Origin: Halovivax gelatinilyticus
GTDB taxonomy: Archaea; Halobacteriota; Halobacteria; Halobacteriales; Natrialbaceae
Assembly (NCBI RefSeq): GCF_024300625.1
Contig: NZ_CP101322.1
Location: 1,749,992-1,813,991 of the forward strand
Length of the DNA: 64,000 nt
Reading direction: 5' to 3'
The stretch's first letter is position 1, and the number at the start of each line of letters is the position of its first letter. A program made the position numbers and the translations under genes. Positions 27,701 to 35,160 of this stretch are shown piece by piece. Below the pieces are notes generated by a model that worked only from the letters and a program-made list of their open reading frames with translations, was not told the DNA's origin and searched no databases.

Positions 27701-28876
27701 TCACCCCTTCGGTCGGTGTTCGATGAAATCGTACGCGTCCGGTCGCTCGTCCAGGAACTGTTCAAATTCCGCCAGCTGCCGTTCGAGTTCGGGGGGCGTC
27801 TCGTCGTACACGTATTTGAACATCTCCTCGACGCCGCCCGATTCGTACGCGTCGGCCGCTTCTTTCGCCCGGTCGAACTCGGCGTTGGCCTCCTCCCGGA
27901 TCTCGTCGGGGTCGACCCGATCCCAGACGCCGCGCTGGCGGAGAAATCGCTCGAACCGACCGACGGGCTCTTTTTCTTCCCATCGATCGACCTCCTCGTC
28001 GCGACGATAGAGCGACGGATCGTCGTTCGTCGTGTGGGCGTCGAGTCGGTAGGTCACCGCTTCGACGATGGTCGGGTTCCCATCTGCGACGTGGGCTCTG
28101 GCCGTTCGAACCGCATCGTAGACGGCGAGAACGTCGTTACCGTCGACTCGTATCCCGTTCAACCCGTACGCGATCCCCTTCTGTGCGACCGTTTTCGCCC
28201 CGGTCTGGCGCTCGAACGGCGCGGAGATAGAGTACCCGTTGTTCTGACAGTAAAACAGCGTCGGCGTATCCATCACGCTGGCTAAGTTCATGCCGGCCTG
28301 ATACTCGCCGGTGCTCGGATGGCCGTCGCCGTGATACAGCGCCGAGATCGAATCCGCGTCGTCGAGGGCCATCCCCCAGGAAAAGCCGACCCCGACCGGG
28401 ATGTGCGTCCCGATCGCGATCGCCGGGGGGAACGTCCGGTTCGCCCGCTGTTTGTTCGCGTCCTCGACGCCGCGCCAGTACAGGAGTAGATCGCGCAACG
28501 GCATCCCCTGGATGCACAGGGCGGTCGCCTCCCGACCGTACGGAAACAGCCAGTCCGGTTCCTCGAGTGCGTACGCACAGCCGACGATGCTCGCTTCTTG
28601 CCCGCGCCCCGAAGCGTAGGTCCCCATCTCTCCACGTCGCTGGAGCTTCACCATCCTGACGTCGATGACCTGCTGGAGGACCATCCACCGGTAGAGTTCG
28701 ATCAGTTCGTCGTCGGTGAGTGCGGGTACGCGCTCTGGGTCGTACGTCCCGTCCTCGTCGACGATTTGATACCTCGGCGGCAACTCGGACGGTTCGGTGA
28801 GCGTACACTCCGCGATGGACTGGCTCGTGTTCCCGTCTAGAATCCGGCTATCGGTGTGATCCACAACCTCGCCCAT
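27701..28876 (-). CDS. 2-oxoacid dehydrogenase E1 component, alpha subunit
   Basis: A 391-residue TPP enzyme with the binding motif GDG...NN visible in YHGDGHPSTGEY and FYCQNNGYSIS, plus the phosphorylation-loop-like region around RLDAHTTNDDPS. It decarboxylates a 2-oxoacid; the chain resembles branched-chain/acetoin-type E1 more than bacterial homodimeric PDH. ATG 28876 is preferred over GTG 28882 two codons upstream; an A/T-rich element (about 28889-28899) lies 5' of both. Coupled to the E1 beta gene. In this island it could oxidise the oxoacid formed from an amino acid, but that is an inference. Confidence 0.9.
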   Translation of the reverse strand: MGEVVDHTDSRILDGNTSQSIAECTLTEPSELPPRYQIVDEDGTYDPERVPALTDDELIELYRWMVLQQVIDVRMVKLQRRGEMGTYASGRGQEASIVGCAYALEEPDWLFPYGREATALCIQGMPLRDLLLYWRGVEDANKQRANRTFPPAIAIGTHIPVGVGFSWGMALDDADSISALYHGDGHPSTGEYQAGMNLASVMDTPTLFYCQNNGYSISAPFERQTGAKTVAQKGIAYGLNGIRVDGNDVLAVYDAVRTARAHVADGNPTIVEAVTYRLDAHTTNDDPSLYRRDEEVDRWEEKEPVGRFERFLRQRGVWDRVDPDEIREEANAEFDRAKEAADAYESGGVEEMFKYVYDETPPELERQLAEFEQFLDERPDAYDFIEHRPKG

Positions 28877-29091
28877 TATCACGTGCAGTATTTTTTAGAA
28901 TCCTCTTAGGTGTTGGGATGGCAAATGTCATGTGTGCAGAAACTGCACTAACTTCGTTCAATGTTTGGTGATAGTGCTCCAAAAACGTGACAAAATGGGC
29001 TGGTATCTCGCTTCCACCCGTCACTGTCCATCGGGTGTGCAGTCGTCGAGCCCTCTCGGTTCCTATCGAGGTGACGGGCCCGACGCGCCGA

Positions 29092-29862
29092 CTACCGCTC
29101 GTTCCACTCGGGTTCTCGATCCTCGAGCTGAGCCGAGATACCCTCGCGGTAGTAGGGATCCTCGCGTGCGCTTTCGAGGGCGATCGCTTCGAGGTAGGAC
29201 CGACTCGCCCGGGGCGACATCTCGGCGGCGGCGTAGATGCCGCGTTTGGCTTTTTCGACGATTTCGGGCGGTTTCTCGCGCAACGAGTCGACGACGCGAG
29301 CCACCTCGTCGTCGAGGTCGTCGGCGGGGACTGCGCGGGCGACGAGGCCGCGATCGGCGGCCTCGCGACCGGAGATGGGGTCGCCCGTGAGGATCATGTC
29401 GAGCGTCTTGGTGAGTCCGACCGTCTCCTGGAGGATCGGCGGCGAGAAGTGGTTGACGATGCCCAGGCCGGTTTCGGGCTGGCCGAGTCTCGCATCCTCG
29501 GCGGCGATCGGAATGTCGGTGTGCAAGACGAGATCGAAGCCGCCGCCGAGCGCCCAGCCGTCGACCCTGGCGACGGTCGGGACGGACAGCCCCATCATGG
29601 CCTCGAACAGCTCGTTCCAGCTCTCGGTGAACGGAGAGAGCGCGTAGTCGAGGTCGCGAACTTCGCCGATGTCGCCGCCGGCACAGAAGACGTCGCCCTC
29701 GCTACTGAAGACGACGACGCGGACGTCGTCGCGCTCGCCGTACTCGCGGACGCGTTCGATGATCGCGTCTTTCGTCTCGAGATCGACGGCGTTCAACGCC
29801 GACGGTCGTTGCAACTCGATCCGCCCGACGCCGTCCTCGACGGCGAACCCGGCGTTGACCAT
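29092..29862 (-). CDS. Enoyl-CoA hydratase/isomerase family protein
   Basis: A 256-residue crotonase-fold protein with oxyanion-hole segments FCAGGDIGEV and DGWALGGGFDLVLHTD. The second catalytic glutamate is present in LGQPETGLG, but the first position (GGGxE in classical hydratases) is Asp here (GGGFDL), so isomerase or another crotonase reaction is possible. It acts on CoA thioesters in the cytoplasm. The SDR gene lies 60 bp upstream on the same strand, and acyl-CoA dehydrogenase and MaoC genes follow on the other strand, giving a small beta-oxidation-like set. Confidence 0.85.
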   Translation of the reverse strand: MVNAGFAVEDGVGRIELQRPSALNAVDLETKDAIIERVREYGERDDVRVVVFSSEGDVFCAGGDIGEVRDLDYALSPFTESWNELFEAMMGLSVPTVARVDGWALGGGFDLVLHTDIPIAAEDARLGQPETGLGIVNHFSPPILQETVGLTKTLDMILTGDPISGREAADRGLVARAVPADDLDDEVARVVDSLREKPPEIVEKAKRGIYAAAEMSPRASRSYLEAIALESAREDPYYREGISAQLEDREPEWNER

Positions 29863-29922
29863 AGCGAGAGCCTCGCCGCGACATTCCGTTAGTGTTTCGA
29901 CCCCGGTGATCCGCTCGACGCG

Positions 29923-30723
29923 CTACTGTACGGTACTGCCGCCGTCGACGACGAGCGTCTCGCCGGTGACGTAGGAGGCCATGTCGCTCGCCAGAAAGCA
30001 GACGGCGTCGGCGACTTCTTCGGGTCTGGCGAACCGGCCGGCGGGCGTCCGATCGACGAGTCGGTCGTAGAGCTCGTCGTTCTCCTGGACGGGCTGGGTG
30101 AGGTCGGTGTCGACGTATCCGGGAGCGACGGCGTTGACGCGGACGTCCGGCGCCCAGTCGAGCGCGGCGCTCTTCGTGAAGCCGACGAGTCCGTGTTTCG
30201 AGGCGACGTAGCCGTGCTGGCGCTTGATCCCGACGACGCCGGCGGTGCTGGCGACGTTGACGACCGCGCCGCCGCCGTCCAACAGGGCGTCGCCGGCCGC
30301 CCGCGTGCAGGTGATCGCTCCCTCGAGGTTGACCTCGAGGACATCCCCGACGGCGTCGGTGTCGAGCGCTTCGGGCCGCCCCATCGCCGAGACGGGGTTG
30401 ATGCCCGCGTTGTTGACGAGAACGTCGATCCCGCCGAGCTCGTCGACGACGCGGGAAACGAGCGCATCGACCGCGTCGTCGTCGGTGACGTCGGTCGGCT
30501 GTTCGAGGCTGTCGGCACCCAGCTCGCGTACCGCGTCAGCCGCCTCGGCGACGTCCTCGTCGGTCCGAGAGACGGGAACCACGTCCGCGCCCGCGACCGC
30601 TACCGCCTCCGCGACGGCCCGGCCGATGCCCCGCGTCCCGCCGGTGACGATCGCGACGCGGCCGTCGAGGTCCGGGCCGACGGATGCCGGCGGTCGTCGG
30701 TCTGTCGACTCGTCCGCACTCAT
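29923..30723 (-). CDS. SDR family NAD(P)-dependent oxidoreductase
   Basis: A 266-residue classical short-chain dehydrogenase: cofactor motif TGGTRGIG, NNAG (LVNNAGINP), catalytic Ser in NVASTAG and YVASK. The C-terminal TGETLVVDGG motif is typical of FabG-like 3-oxoacyl reductases and related alcohol dehydrogenases. ATG 30723 (MSADES) is chosen; the frame runs 21 codons further, but that part is unlike the family. Probably co-transcribed with the downstream crotonase gene and acting on a hydroxyacyl-CoA or hydroxy acid. Confidence 0.88.
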   Translation of the reverse strand: MSADESTDRRPPASVGPDLDGRVAIVTGGTRGIGRAVAEAVAVAGADVVPVSRTDEDVAEAADAVRELGADSLEQPTDVTDDDAVDALVSRVVDELGGIDVLVNNAGINPVSAMGRPEALDTDAVGDVLEVNLEGAITCTRAAGDALLDGGGAVVNVASTAGVVGIKRQHGYVASKHGLVGFTKSAALDWAPDVRVNAVAPGYVDTDLTQPVQENDELYDRLVDRTPAGRFARPEEVADAVCFLASDMASYVTGETLVVDGGSTVQ

Positions 30724-31029
30724 CGTCCCCACCGTCCGTCGAGAGAGTCTCCCATCACGATGCGAACCCTGTGTCGGCGGAGACAAAGCGTTTTCCGCTC
30801 TCGGGCGGTCGGTCGGTTACTCGGTCGGACGCCCGCGTGTGAACCGGCCGGATCGACACCGCGTCGTGCTGCCGTTCGACACGTCAGACGAGTCGCCGGT
30901 CTCGACTGACCTCGGCGCGACCGGCCCCGGTAAACGTCTCGCCCCGCTGACGCGTGGCGTTAATCTGTCCCCGGCCGGTCGCGAAACCGTGGGTCACCTT
31001 CATGTCCGTGCCGTTCTAGTCCCAGACTG
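30724..31029. other. Divergent intergenic region, SDR / RidA
   Basis: A GC-rich 306-bp gap between divergent genes. A possible TATA-like gttaatctg lies near 30959, about 70 bp before the RidA start, too far for a leaderless transcript. No small gene, RNA or repeat is recognised. Confidence 0.4.
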
Positions 31030-31494
31030 ATGGACAAAGAGATCGTGACGCCGCCGGAATTGGCGGAGCCTCGCGGCTTCAACCACGGCTTTCTGATCGA
31101 GGGCGGAAAGACACTCTACCTCGCGGGACAGGACGCGACCGGGTCGGACGGCGAGATCGTCGCCCCCGGCGATCTCGTCTCGCAGTTCGAGCAGGTGATG
31201 TCGAACCTGGCGGCCGTCGTCGAGGAAGCCGGCGGCACGAGCGAAGACATCGTGAAGCTGAACGTCTACGTCGCCGATCGCGACGAGTACCGCGACAACC
31301 TCTCCGAAGTCGGCGAGATCTTCGCCGAGTACGTCGACGACTACCCGGCGATGGCGCTGTTCGAGGTGAGCGCGTTCTACGAGGCCGACGCGCTGATCGA
31401 GATGGAGGGCTTCGCCGTCCTCGACGACGAACCGGGTCGGACGGGAGACGACGAATCGACACCGGACGGCGATCGGTCGTCGGATCGACGATGA
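31030..31494 (+). CDS. RidA family protein
   Basis: A 154-residue Rid-fold protein (LYLAGQDATG, AAVVEEAGGTSEDIVKLNVYV) with an extra acidic, disordered tail of about 25 residues. The active-site arginine position is methionine (YPAMALFEV), unlike RidA and unlike the PAST variant of the other two copies here. Its last four bases overlap the acyl-CoA dehydrogenase start (ATGA at 31491), so the two are translationally coupled. That suggests a role in the acyl-CoA pathway rather than imine clearance. Confidence 0.8.
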   Translation: MDKEIVTPPELAEPRGFNHGFLIEGGKTLYLAGQDATGSDGEIVAPGDLVSQFEQVMSNLAAVVEEAGGTSEDIVKLNVYVADRDEYRDNLSEVGEIFAEYVDDYPAMALFEVSAFYEADALIEMEGFAVLDDEPGRTGDDESTPDGDRSSDRR

Positions 31495-32645
31495 TCGAAC
31501 GATTCGCCCTCGAGGATCGCCACGTCGCCCAGCGAGAACGGGTGCGAGAGTTCTGTGAGCGGGCGGTCGAGCCGGTCGTCGACGCACACGAGACGTCGGG
31601 AGAATTCCCGGAGGAGCTCGTTCGTCGTCTCGGCGACGAGGCGTTCATCGGGGTTCCGTACCCGACGGACGTCGGCGGCGCCGGTCAGGACTTTCGTTCG
31701 TTCGCGATCACGGTCGAGGAGCTAGCGCGTTCGTGGAAGTTGCTCGCGGGGGCCGTCAACATCGCCTGCGGCCTCGTCGGGTACCCGCTCTCCGAGTTCG
31801 GCGACGACCGCCAGCGCGAGGAGTGGCTGGCGAACGTCTGTACCGGCGAGTGGATTCCGGCGTTCGCGCTCACCGAACCGGGGTCGGGCAGCGACGCCGG
31901 CTCGCTCGAGACGACGGCCCGACGCGAGGGCGACGAGTGGGTGATCGACGGGCACAAGTGGTGGACCACCCACGGCGCGATCGCCGACCTGCTGTTGATC
32001 GTCGCGCGAACGGATCCGGACGAATCGGGCCACGCCGGCATCAGCCTCATCGGCGTCCCGAATCCGCACGAGCGCGACGGAATCGAGGTGATCCGGGACA
32101 TTCCGTGCATGGAGGGCGACGTCGCCATCGAGAGCGAACTCCGATTCGACGGGCTCCGGGTCCCCGCGGCAAACCTCGTCGGCGAGGAGGGTCGCGGCTT
32201 TCGCTACATCATGGAGGGGCTCGACATCGGCCGGCTGGGGACGGCCGCCCAGGGCGTGGGCATCGCCGAGGGCGCGTTCGCCGCGAGTCGCGAGTTCGCG
32301 GGCGAGCGCGAACAGTTCGGCCAGCCGATCGCGGAATTCCAGGGCGTGGGCTTTTCGCTCGCCGATATGGCGTCTCGAACGGAGGCGGCCCGACTACTCA
32401 CGCTGTCGGCGGCCGACCAGCGCGACCGCGGCGAGCGCATCACGCAGGCGGCGGCGATGGCGAAGACGTTCGCGACCGACGCGGCGATGGAGATTGCGAC
32501 CGACGCCGTCCAGGTACACGGCGCCCGGGGCTACTCGACCGACTACCCCGTCGAACGCTACATGCGCGAGGCGAAAGGGACCCAGATCTACGACGGCACG
32601 AACGAGATCAACCGCCTCGTGATCGCAAACCGAATGTACGAGTGA
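31491..32645 (+). CDS. Acyl-CoA dehydrogenase family protein
   Basis: A 384-residue flavoprotein with the N-terminal helical domain, the FAD-binding FALTEPGSGSDAGS motif, the WWTTHGAIAD region and the C-terminal helical domain. At the position of the catalytic base (IYEGT in medium-chain types) it has Asp368 (QIYDGTNEIN). Either aspartate serves as a shorter base or the base comes from another site, as in isovaleryl-CoA dehydrogenase. It is followed after 28 bp by a MaoC hydratase, consistent with dehydrogenation and then hydration of a CoA ester. Confidence 0.9.
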   Translation: MIERFALEDRHVAQRERVREFCERAVEPVVDAHETSGEFPEELVRRLGDEAFIGVPYPTDVGGAGQDFRSFAITVEELARSWKLLAGAVNIACGLVGYPLSEFGDDRQREEWLANVCTGEWIPAFALTEPGSGSDAGSLETTARREGDEWVIDGHKWWTTHGAIADLLLIVARTDPDESGHAGISLIGVPNPHERDGIEVIRDIPCMEGDVAIESELRFDGLRVPAANLVGEEGRGFRYIMEGLDIGRLGTAAQGVGIAEGAFAASREFAGEREQFGQPIAEFQGVGFSLADMASRTEAARLLTLSAADQRDRGERITQAAAMAKTFATDAAMEIATDAVQVHGARGYSTDYPVERYMREAKGTQIYDGTNEINRLVIANRMYE

Positions 32646-32673
32646 GCGACTACGAGAACGAGACTTCCAACCT

Positions 32674-33111
32674 ATGACACCCCACCTCTTCTTCGAAGAC
32701 ATCGCCGTCGACGACGCCTGGGAGGCCGGCACCGCGACCATCACCGAGTCGGAACTCCTCGAGTTCGCCGAGCGGTACGACCCGCAGGCGTTTCACGTCG
32801 ACGAGGCCGCGGCCGAACGCAACTTCGGCGGACTCATCACGAGCGGCTGGCACACCGCCGCGGCGTGTATGCGCCCGTTCGTCGACGCCGTTCTCACCGA
32901 CATCGCCGTCGTCGCGGCCGCCGGCGTCGACGACCTCCGGTGGCACGCACCGGTTCGCCCCGACGATACGCTTTCGGTCACCGCGACCGTCGTCGAGAAA
33001 GCACCCTGGAACGACGAGCGGGGGCGCGTCTCGTTTCGAATCGAGGCCCACAATCAGGACGGCGAACTGGTCCACTCGCGGACCGATCTGGTGATCGTCG
33101 AACGTCAGTGA
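32674..33111 (+). CDS. MaoC family dehydratase (R-specific enoyl-CoA hydratase-like)
   Basis: A 145-residue hot-dog-fold protein with the hydratase-2 motif: YDPQAFHVDEAAA carries the Asp and His of the active site, followed by FGGLITSGWHTAA. It would hydrate a 2-enoyl-CoA made by the preceding dehydrogenase. Last gene of the RidA-ACAD-MaoC operon. Its coexistence with a crotonase-fold hydratase 3 kb away gives two unrelated hydratase folds in one cluster. Confidence 0.88.
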   Translation: MTPHLFFEDIAVDDAWEAGTATITESELLEFAERYDPQAFHVDEAAAERNFGGLITSGWHTAAACMRPFVDAVLTDIAVVAAAGVDDLRWHAPVRPDDTLSVTATVVEKAPWNDERGRVSFRIEAHNQDGELVHSRTDLVIVERQ

Positions 33112-33266
33112 CGGATCGCCGCCGGTCAACGCCTTCGTCATCTCCTCGCTGTCGCCTCTCTTCGATCGTTTCTCCGGTCCCCGTACCCACTACTCACGGC
33201 ACACACCGCTCGTCTACGTCCGACTCTTCCCGGCCGCCGATCGTCGACCGACGTGTTCGACGAATC

Positions 33267-33275
33267 TATTTATAT
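33267..33275 (+). promoter_or_regulatory. TATA box for the four-helix membrane protein
   Basis: tatttatat lies about 26-34 bp before ATG 33301, a well placed haloarchaeal core promoter. Confidence 0.5.
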
Positions 33276-33300
33276 TCCGGCCGGGAACTAGCCCAATGAA

Positions 33301-33669
33301 ATGGCCGATTCACGCCCGAGCGTTCGACCCGACCCGCCCGGTGTCGGGACGGTAGCCCTGGCGTGCTTTTCACTTCTGTCCGTGGCGATTGTCGCCGGGA
33401 CGCGTCACGTTCTGTGGCCCTGGATCGCGTTCGGTACGATCGTCATGGCGGGACTGACCGGTCCGATCGCCCACGCCCGAACCTGGGACTGGCTGTTCGA
33501 TCGAAAATCGGTTTCGGCGGGCGTACTGATGGGCTGTACGCTGTTCGCGATCGGGACGCCGCTTCTGATCGGCGAATCCGCCGAGGCGTCGATGAGCGTC
33601 GTCTACGGCGGCGTCATCGGCGGGTCGGTCGTAACGATCGGTTCGTTCGTGCGTGGTTCTGGGAGGTGA
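33301..33669 (+). CDS. Hypothetical four-helix membrane protein
   Basis: 122 residues with four hydrophobic segments at about 15-34, 38-58, 70-90 and 96-116 and a short basic C-terminus (RGSGR). No catalytic motif and no family is recognised. ATG 33301 has a clear TATA box, and codon use is like its neighbours, so it is probably a real gene. It stands alone between the MaoC gene and a 309-bp gap. Confidence 0.65.
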   Translation: MADSRPSVRPDPPGVGTVALACFSLLSVAIVAGTRHVLWPWIAFGTIVMAGLTGPIAHARTWDWLFDRKSVSAGVLMGCTLFAIGTPLLIGESAEASMSVVYGGVIGGSVVTIGSFVRGSGR

Positions 33670-33978
33670 CGGTGCGCCACGGTGGAAGGCTCCCGGCGGG
33701 TACTCGACAGATCGACGCTCGGTGCGTCGTTCGAACCGGCCTGACTCGCATCGACCAGTCCGGAAACTACCGCCACTGCGTTGCTGCGAGCAAAAGCGCT
33801 TACCCGGTGGGGCGAAAACCGATCACCGACCGATGGGACCGACCACGCCGGCGTTCGAACGCGGGGCTGTACTCTCCGAGTCCGCTCGTGGTCTGTTCGC
33901 CGGCCGACACGCACGTTCGCTCTCGCTGTGGGTAATACTCGGCGATGTATCAACCCCCGACGGAGCGTGGGTAATGCA
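33670..33978. other. Intergenic region before the YeiH-type gene
   Basis: 309 bp with open frames on both strands that lack family features or a credible start context. The in-frame upstream extension of the next gene (from 33781) is arginine-rich. Nothing else is recognised. Confidence 0.4.
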
Positions 33979-34983
33979 GTGATCCGTCGATCCCTCTCAG
34001 CCTTCGCGCCCGGCCTCGCGTTGCTCGGTGCAATCGCCGTCGTCGCGTCCGCGCTCGCGTCGCTCGTCGGCGTGACTCCCATCCTCCTCTCGATCCTGCT
34101 CGGACTTGTACTCGGCAACACCGTTTCGCTCTCGCCGGCCTATCGGCCGGGTATCGAGACGCACACGCGCTGGCTCGAGGCGGGAATCGTCCTGCTCGGT
34201 GCGACGATCGCCGTCGATCAGATCGCGGCGTCGGGCGTCGCGTTGCTGGCGCTGATCGTCGGCGTCGTCTGCTGTAGCATCCTGCTCGTCGAGGTACTCA
34301 CGCGCGTCGTCTTCGGACTGAAGGGCGAACTTCCCTCCCTGCTCGCCGCCGGAATGAGCGTTTGCGGGGTTTCGGCGGTCGTCGCCGTCGCCGGGGCTAT
34401 ACGCGCAGACGAACGAACCATCGCGTACGTGGTGACCGGAATCGTCCTGTTCGATACGATCACGCTCTTCGCCTACCCGGTCGTGGGGACGCTACTCGGC
34501 TTGCCGGACCGCGTGTTCGGCATCTGGGCGGGCGTCAGTATGCTGAGTACGGGGCCCGCCACGGCCGCCGGCTTTACGTACTCGACCGAAGCGGGCGAGT
34601 GGGCCACCCTGACGAAGCTCACCCGCAACGCGTTGATCGGGTTCGTCGCACTCGCGTACGCGATGGTCTACGCCCGGGAAGCGACGAGCGCCTCGCGCGT
34701 CTCACACCTGCGTACGCTGTGGGAGACGCTTCCGACGTTCGTCGTCGGGTTCACCGTCCTGCTCGTCCTCTCTGCGATGGGGCTCTTTTCGGACCGGCAG
34801 GTCGAGATACTGGAGACGACCTACACCTGGCTGTTCGTCGTGGCTTTCGCCGGTCTCGGTCTCTCGATCCGGGCGCGACAGCTTCGAACCGTCGGCGTAA
34901 CGCCGATCGCGATCATGGCGGTCGGGCTCGCGACGATCAGCGCACTCTCGCTCGGGGTCGTCTTCGTCGTCTTCGGCGGTTGA
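33979..34983 (+). CDS. YeiH/UPF0324 family putative sulfate exporter
   Basis: A 334-residue integral membrane protein with about ten hydrophobic segments and the family blocks GIVLLGATI, GMSVCGVSAVVAVAGAI and GPATAAGFTYS. The family is annotated as putative sulfate or small-anion exporters, though few members are characterised. The start is taken as GTG 33979 (MIRRSLSAFAPG), directly before the first membrane helix; a GTG four codons upstream is possible. Monocistronic here. Confidence 0.83.
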   Translation: MIRRSLSAFAPGLALLGAIAVVASALASLVGVTPILLSILLGLVLGNTVSLSPAYRPGIETHTRWLEAGIVLLGATIAVDQIAASGVALLALIVGVVCCSILLVEVLTRVVFGLKGELPSLLAAGMSVCGVSAVVAVAGAIRADERTIAYVVTGIVLFDTITLFAYPVVGTLLGLPDRVFGIWAGVSMLSTGPATAAGFTYSTEAGEWATLTKLTRNALIGFVALAYAMVYAREATSASRVSHLRTLWETLPTFVVGFTVLLVLSAMGLFSDRQVEILETTYTWLFVVAFAGLGLSIRARQLRTVGVTPIAIMAVGLATISALSLGVVFVVFGG

Positions 34984-35114
34984 TCGACGGAACCCGGATA
35001 GCCGTCGGTCTACCCGAGTGACGACGTCGCGGTCTCCGATCCGATCGGACCCACGTATAACTGATCGGTCGAAGATATTCGCCCGAATTCCCGCGTGCTC
35101 CCACGGTGTGGGAA

Positions 35115-35152
35115 CCACCTCTACCCCTTGATAGTGTGGGGTTTGAAGGTGG
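35115..35152. promoter_or_regulatory. Nested inverted repeat upstream of the multicopper oxidase
   Basis: CCACCT (35115) pairs with AGGTGG (35147), and inside it ACCCC (35123) pairs with GGGGT (35138). The centre, ttgatagtgt, lies where the TATA box of ATG 35161 is expected (-24 to -33). An operator over the core promoter is a good possibility; a leader hairpin is the alternative. Confidence 0.45.
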
Positions 35153-35160
35153 CGTTGTAC

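Noticed and set aside
33653-33982. 109-codon frame between the membrane protein and the YeiH-type gene
   Set aside because: Overlaps the previous stop region, Arg/Pro-rich, no start context or family.
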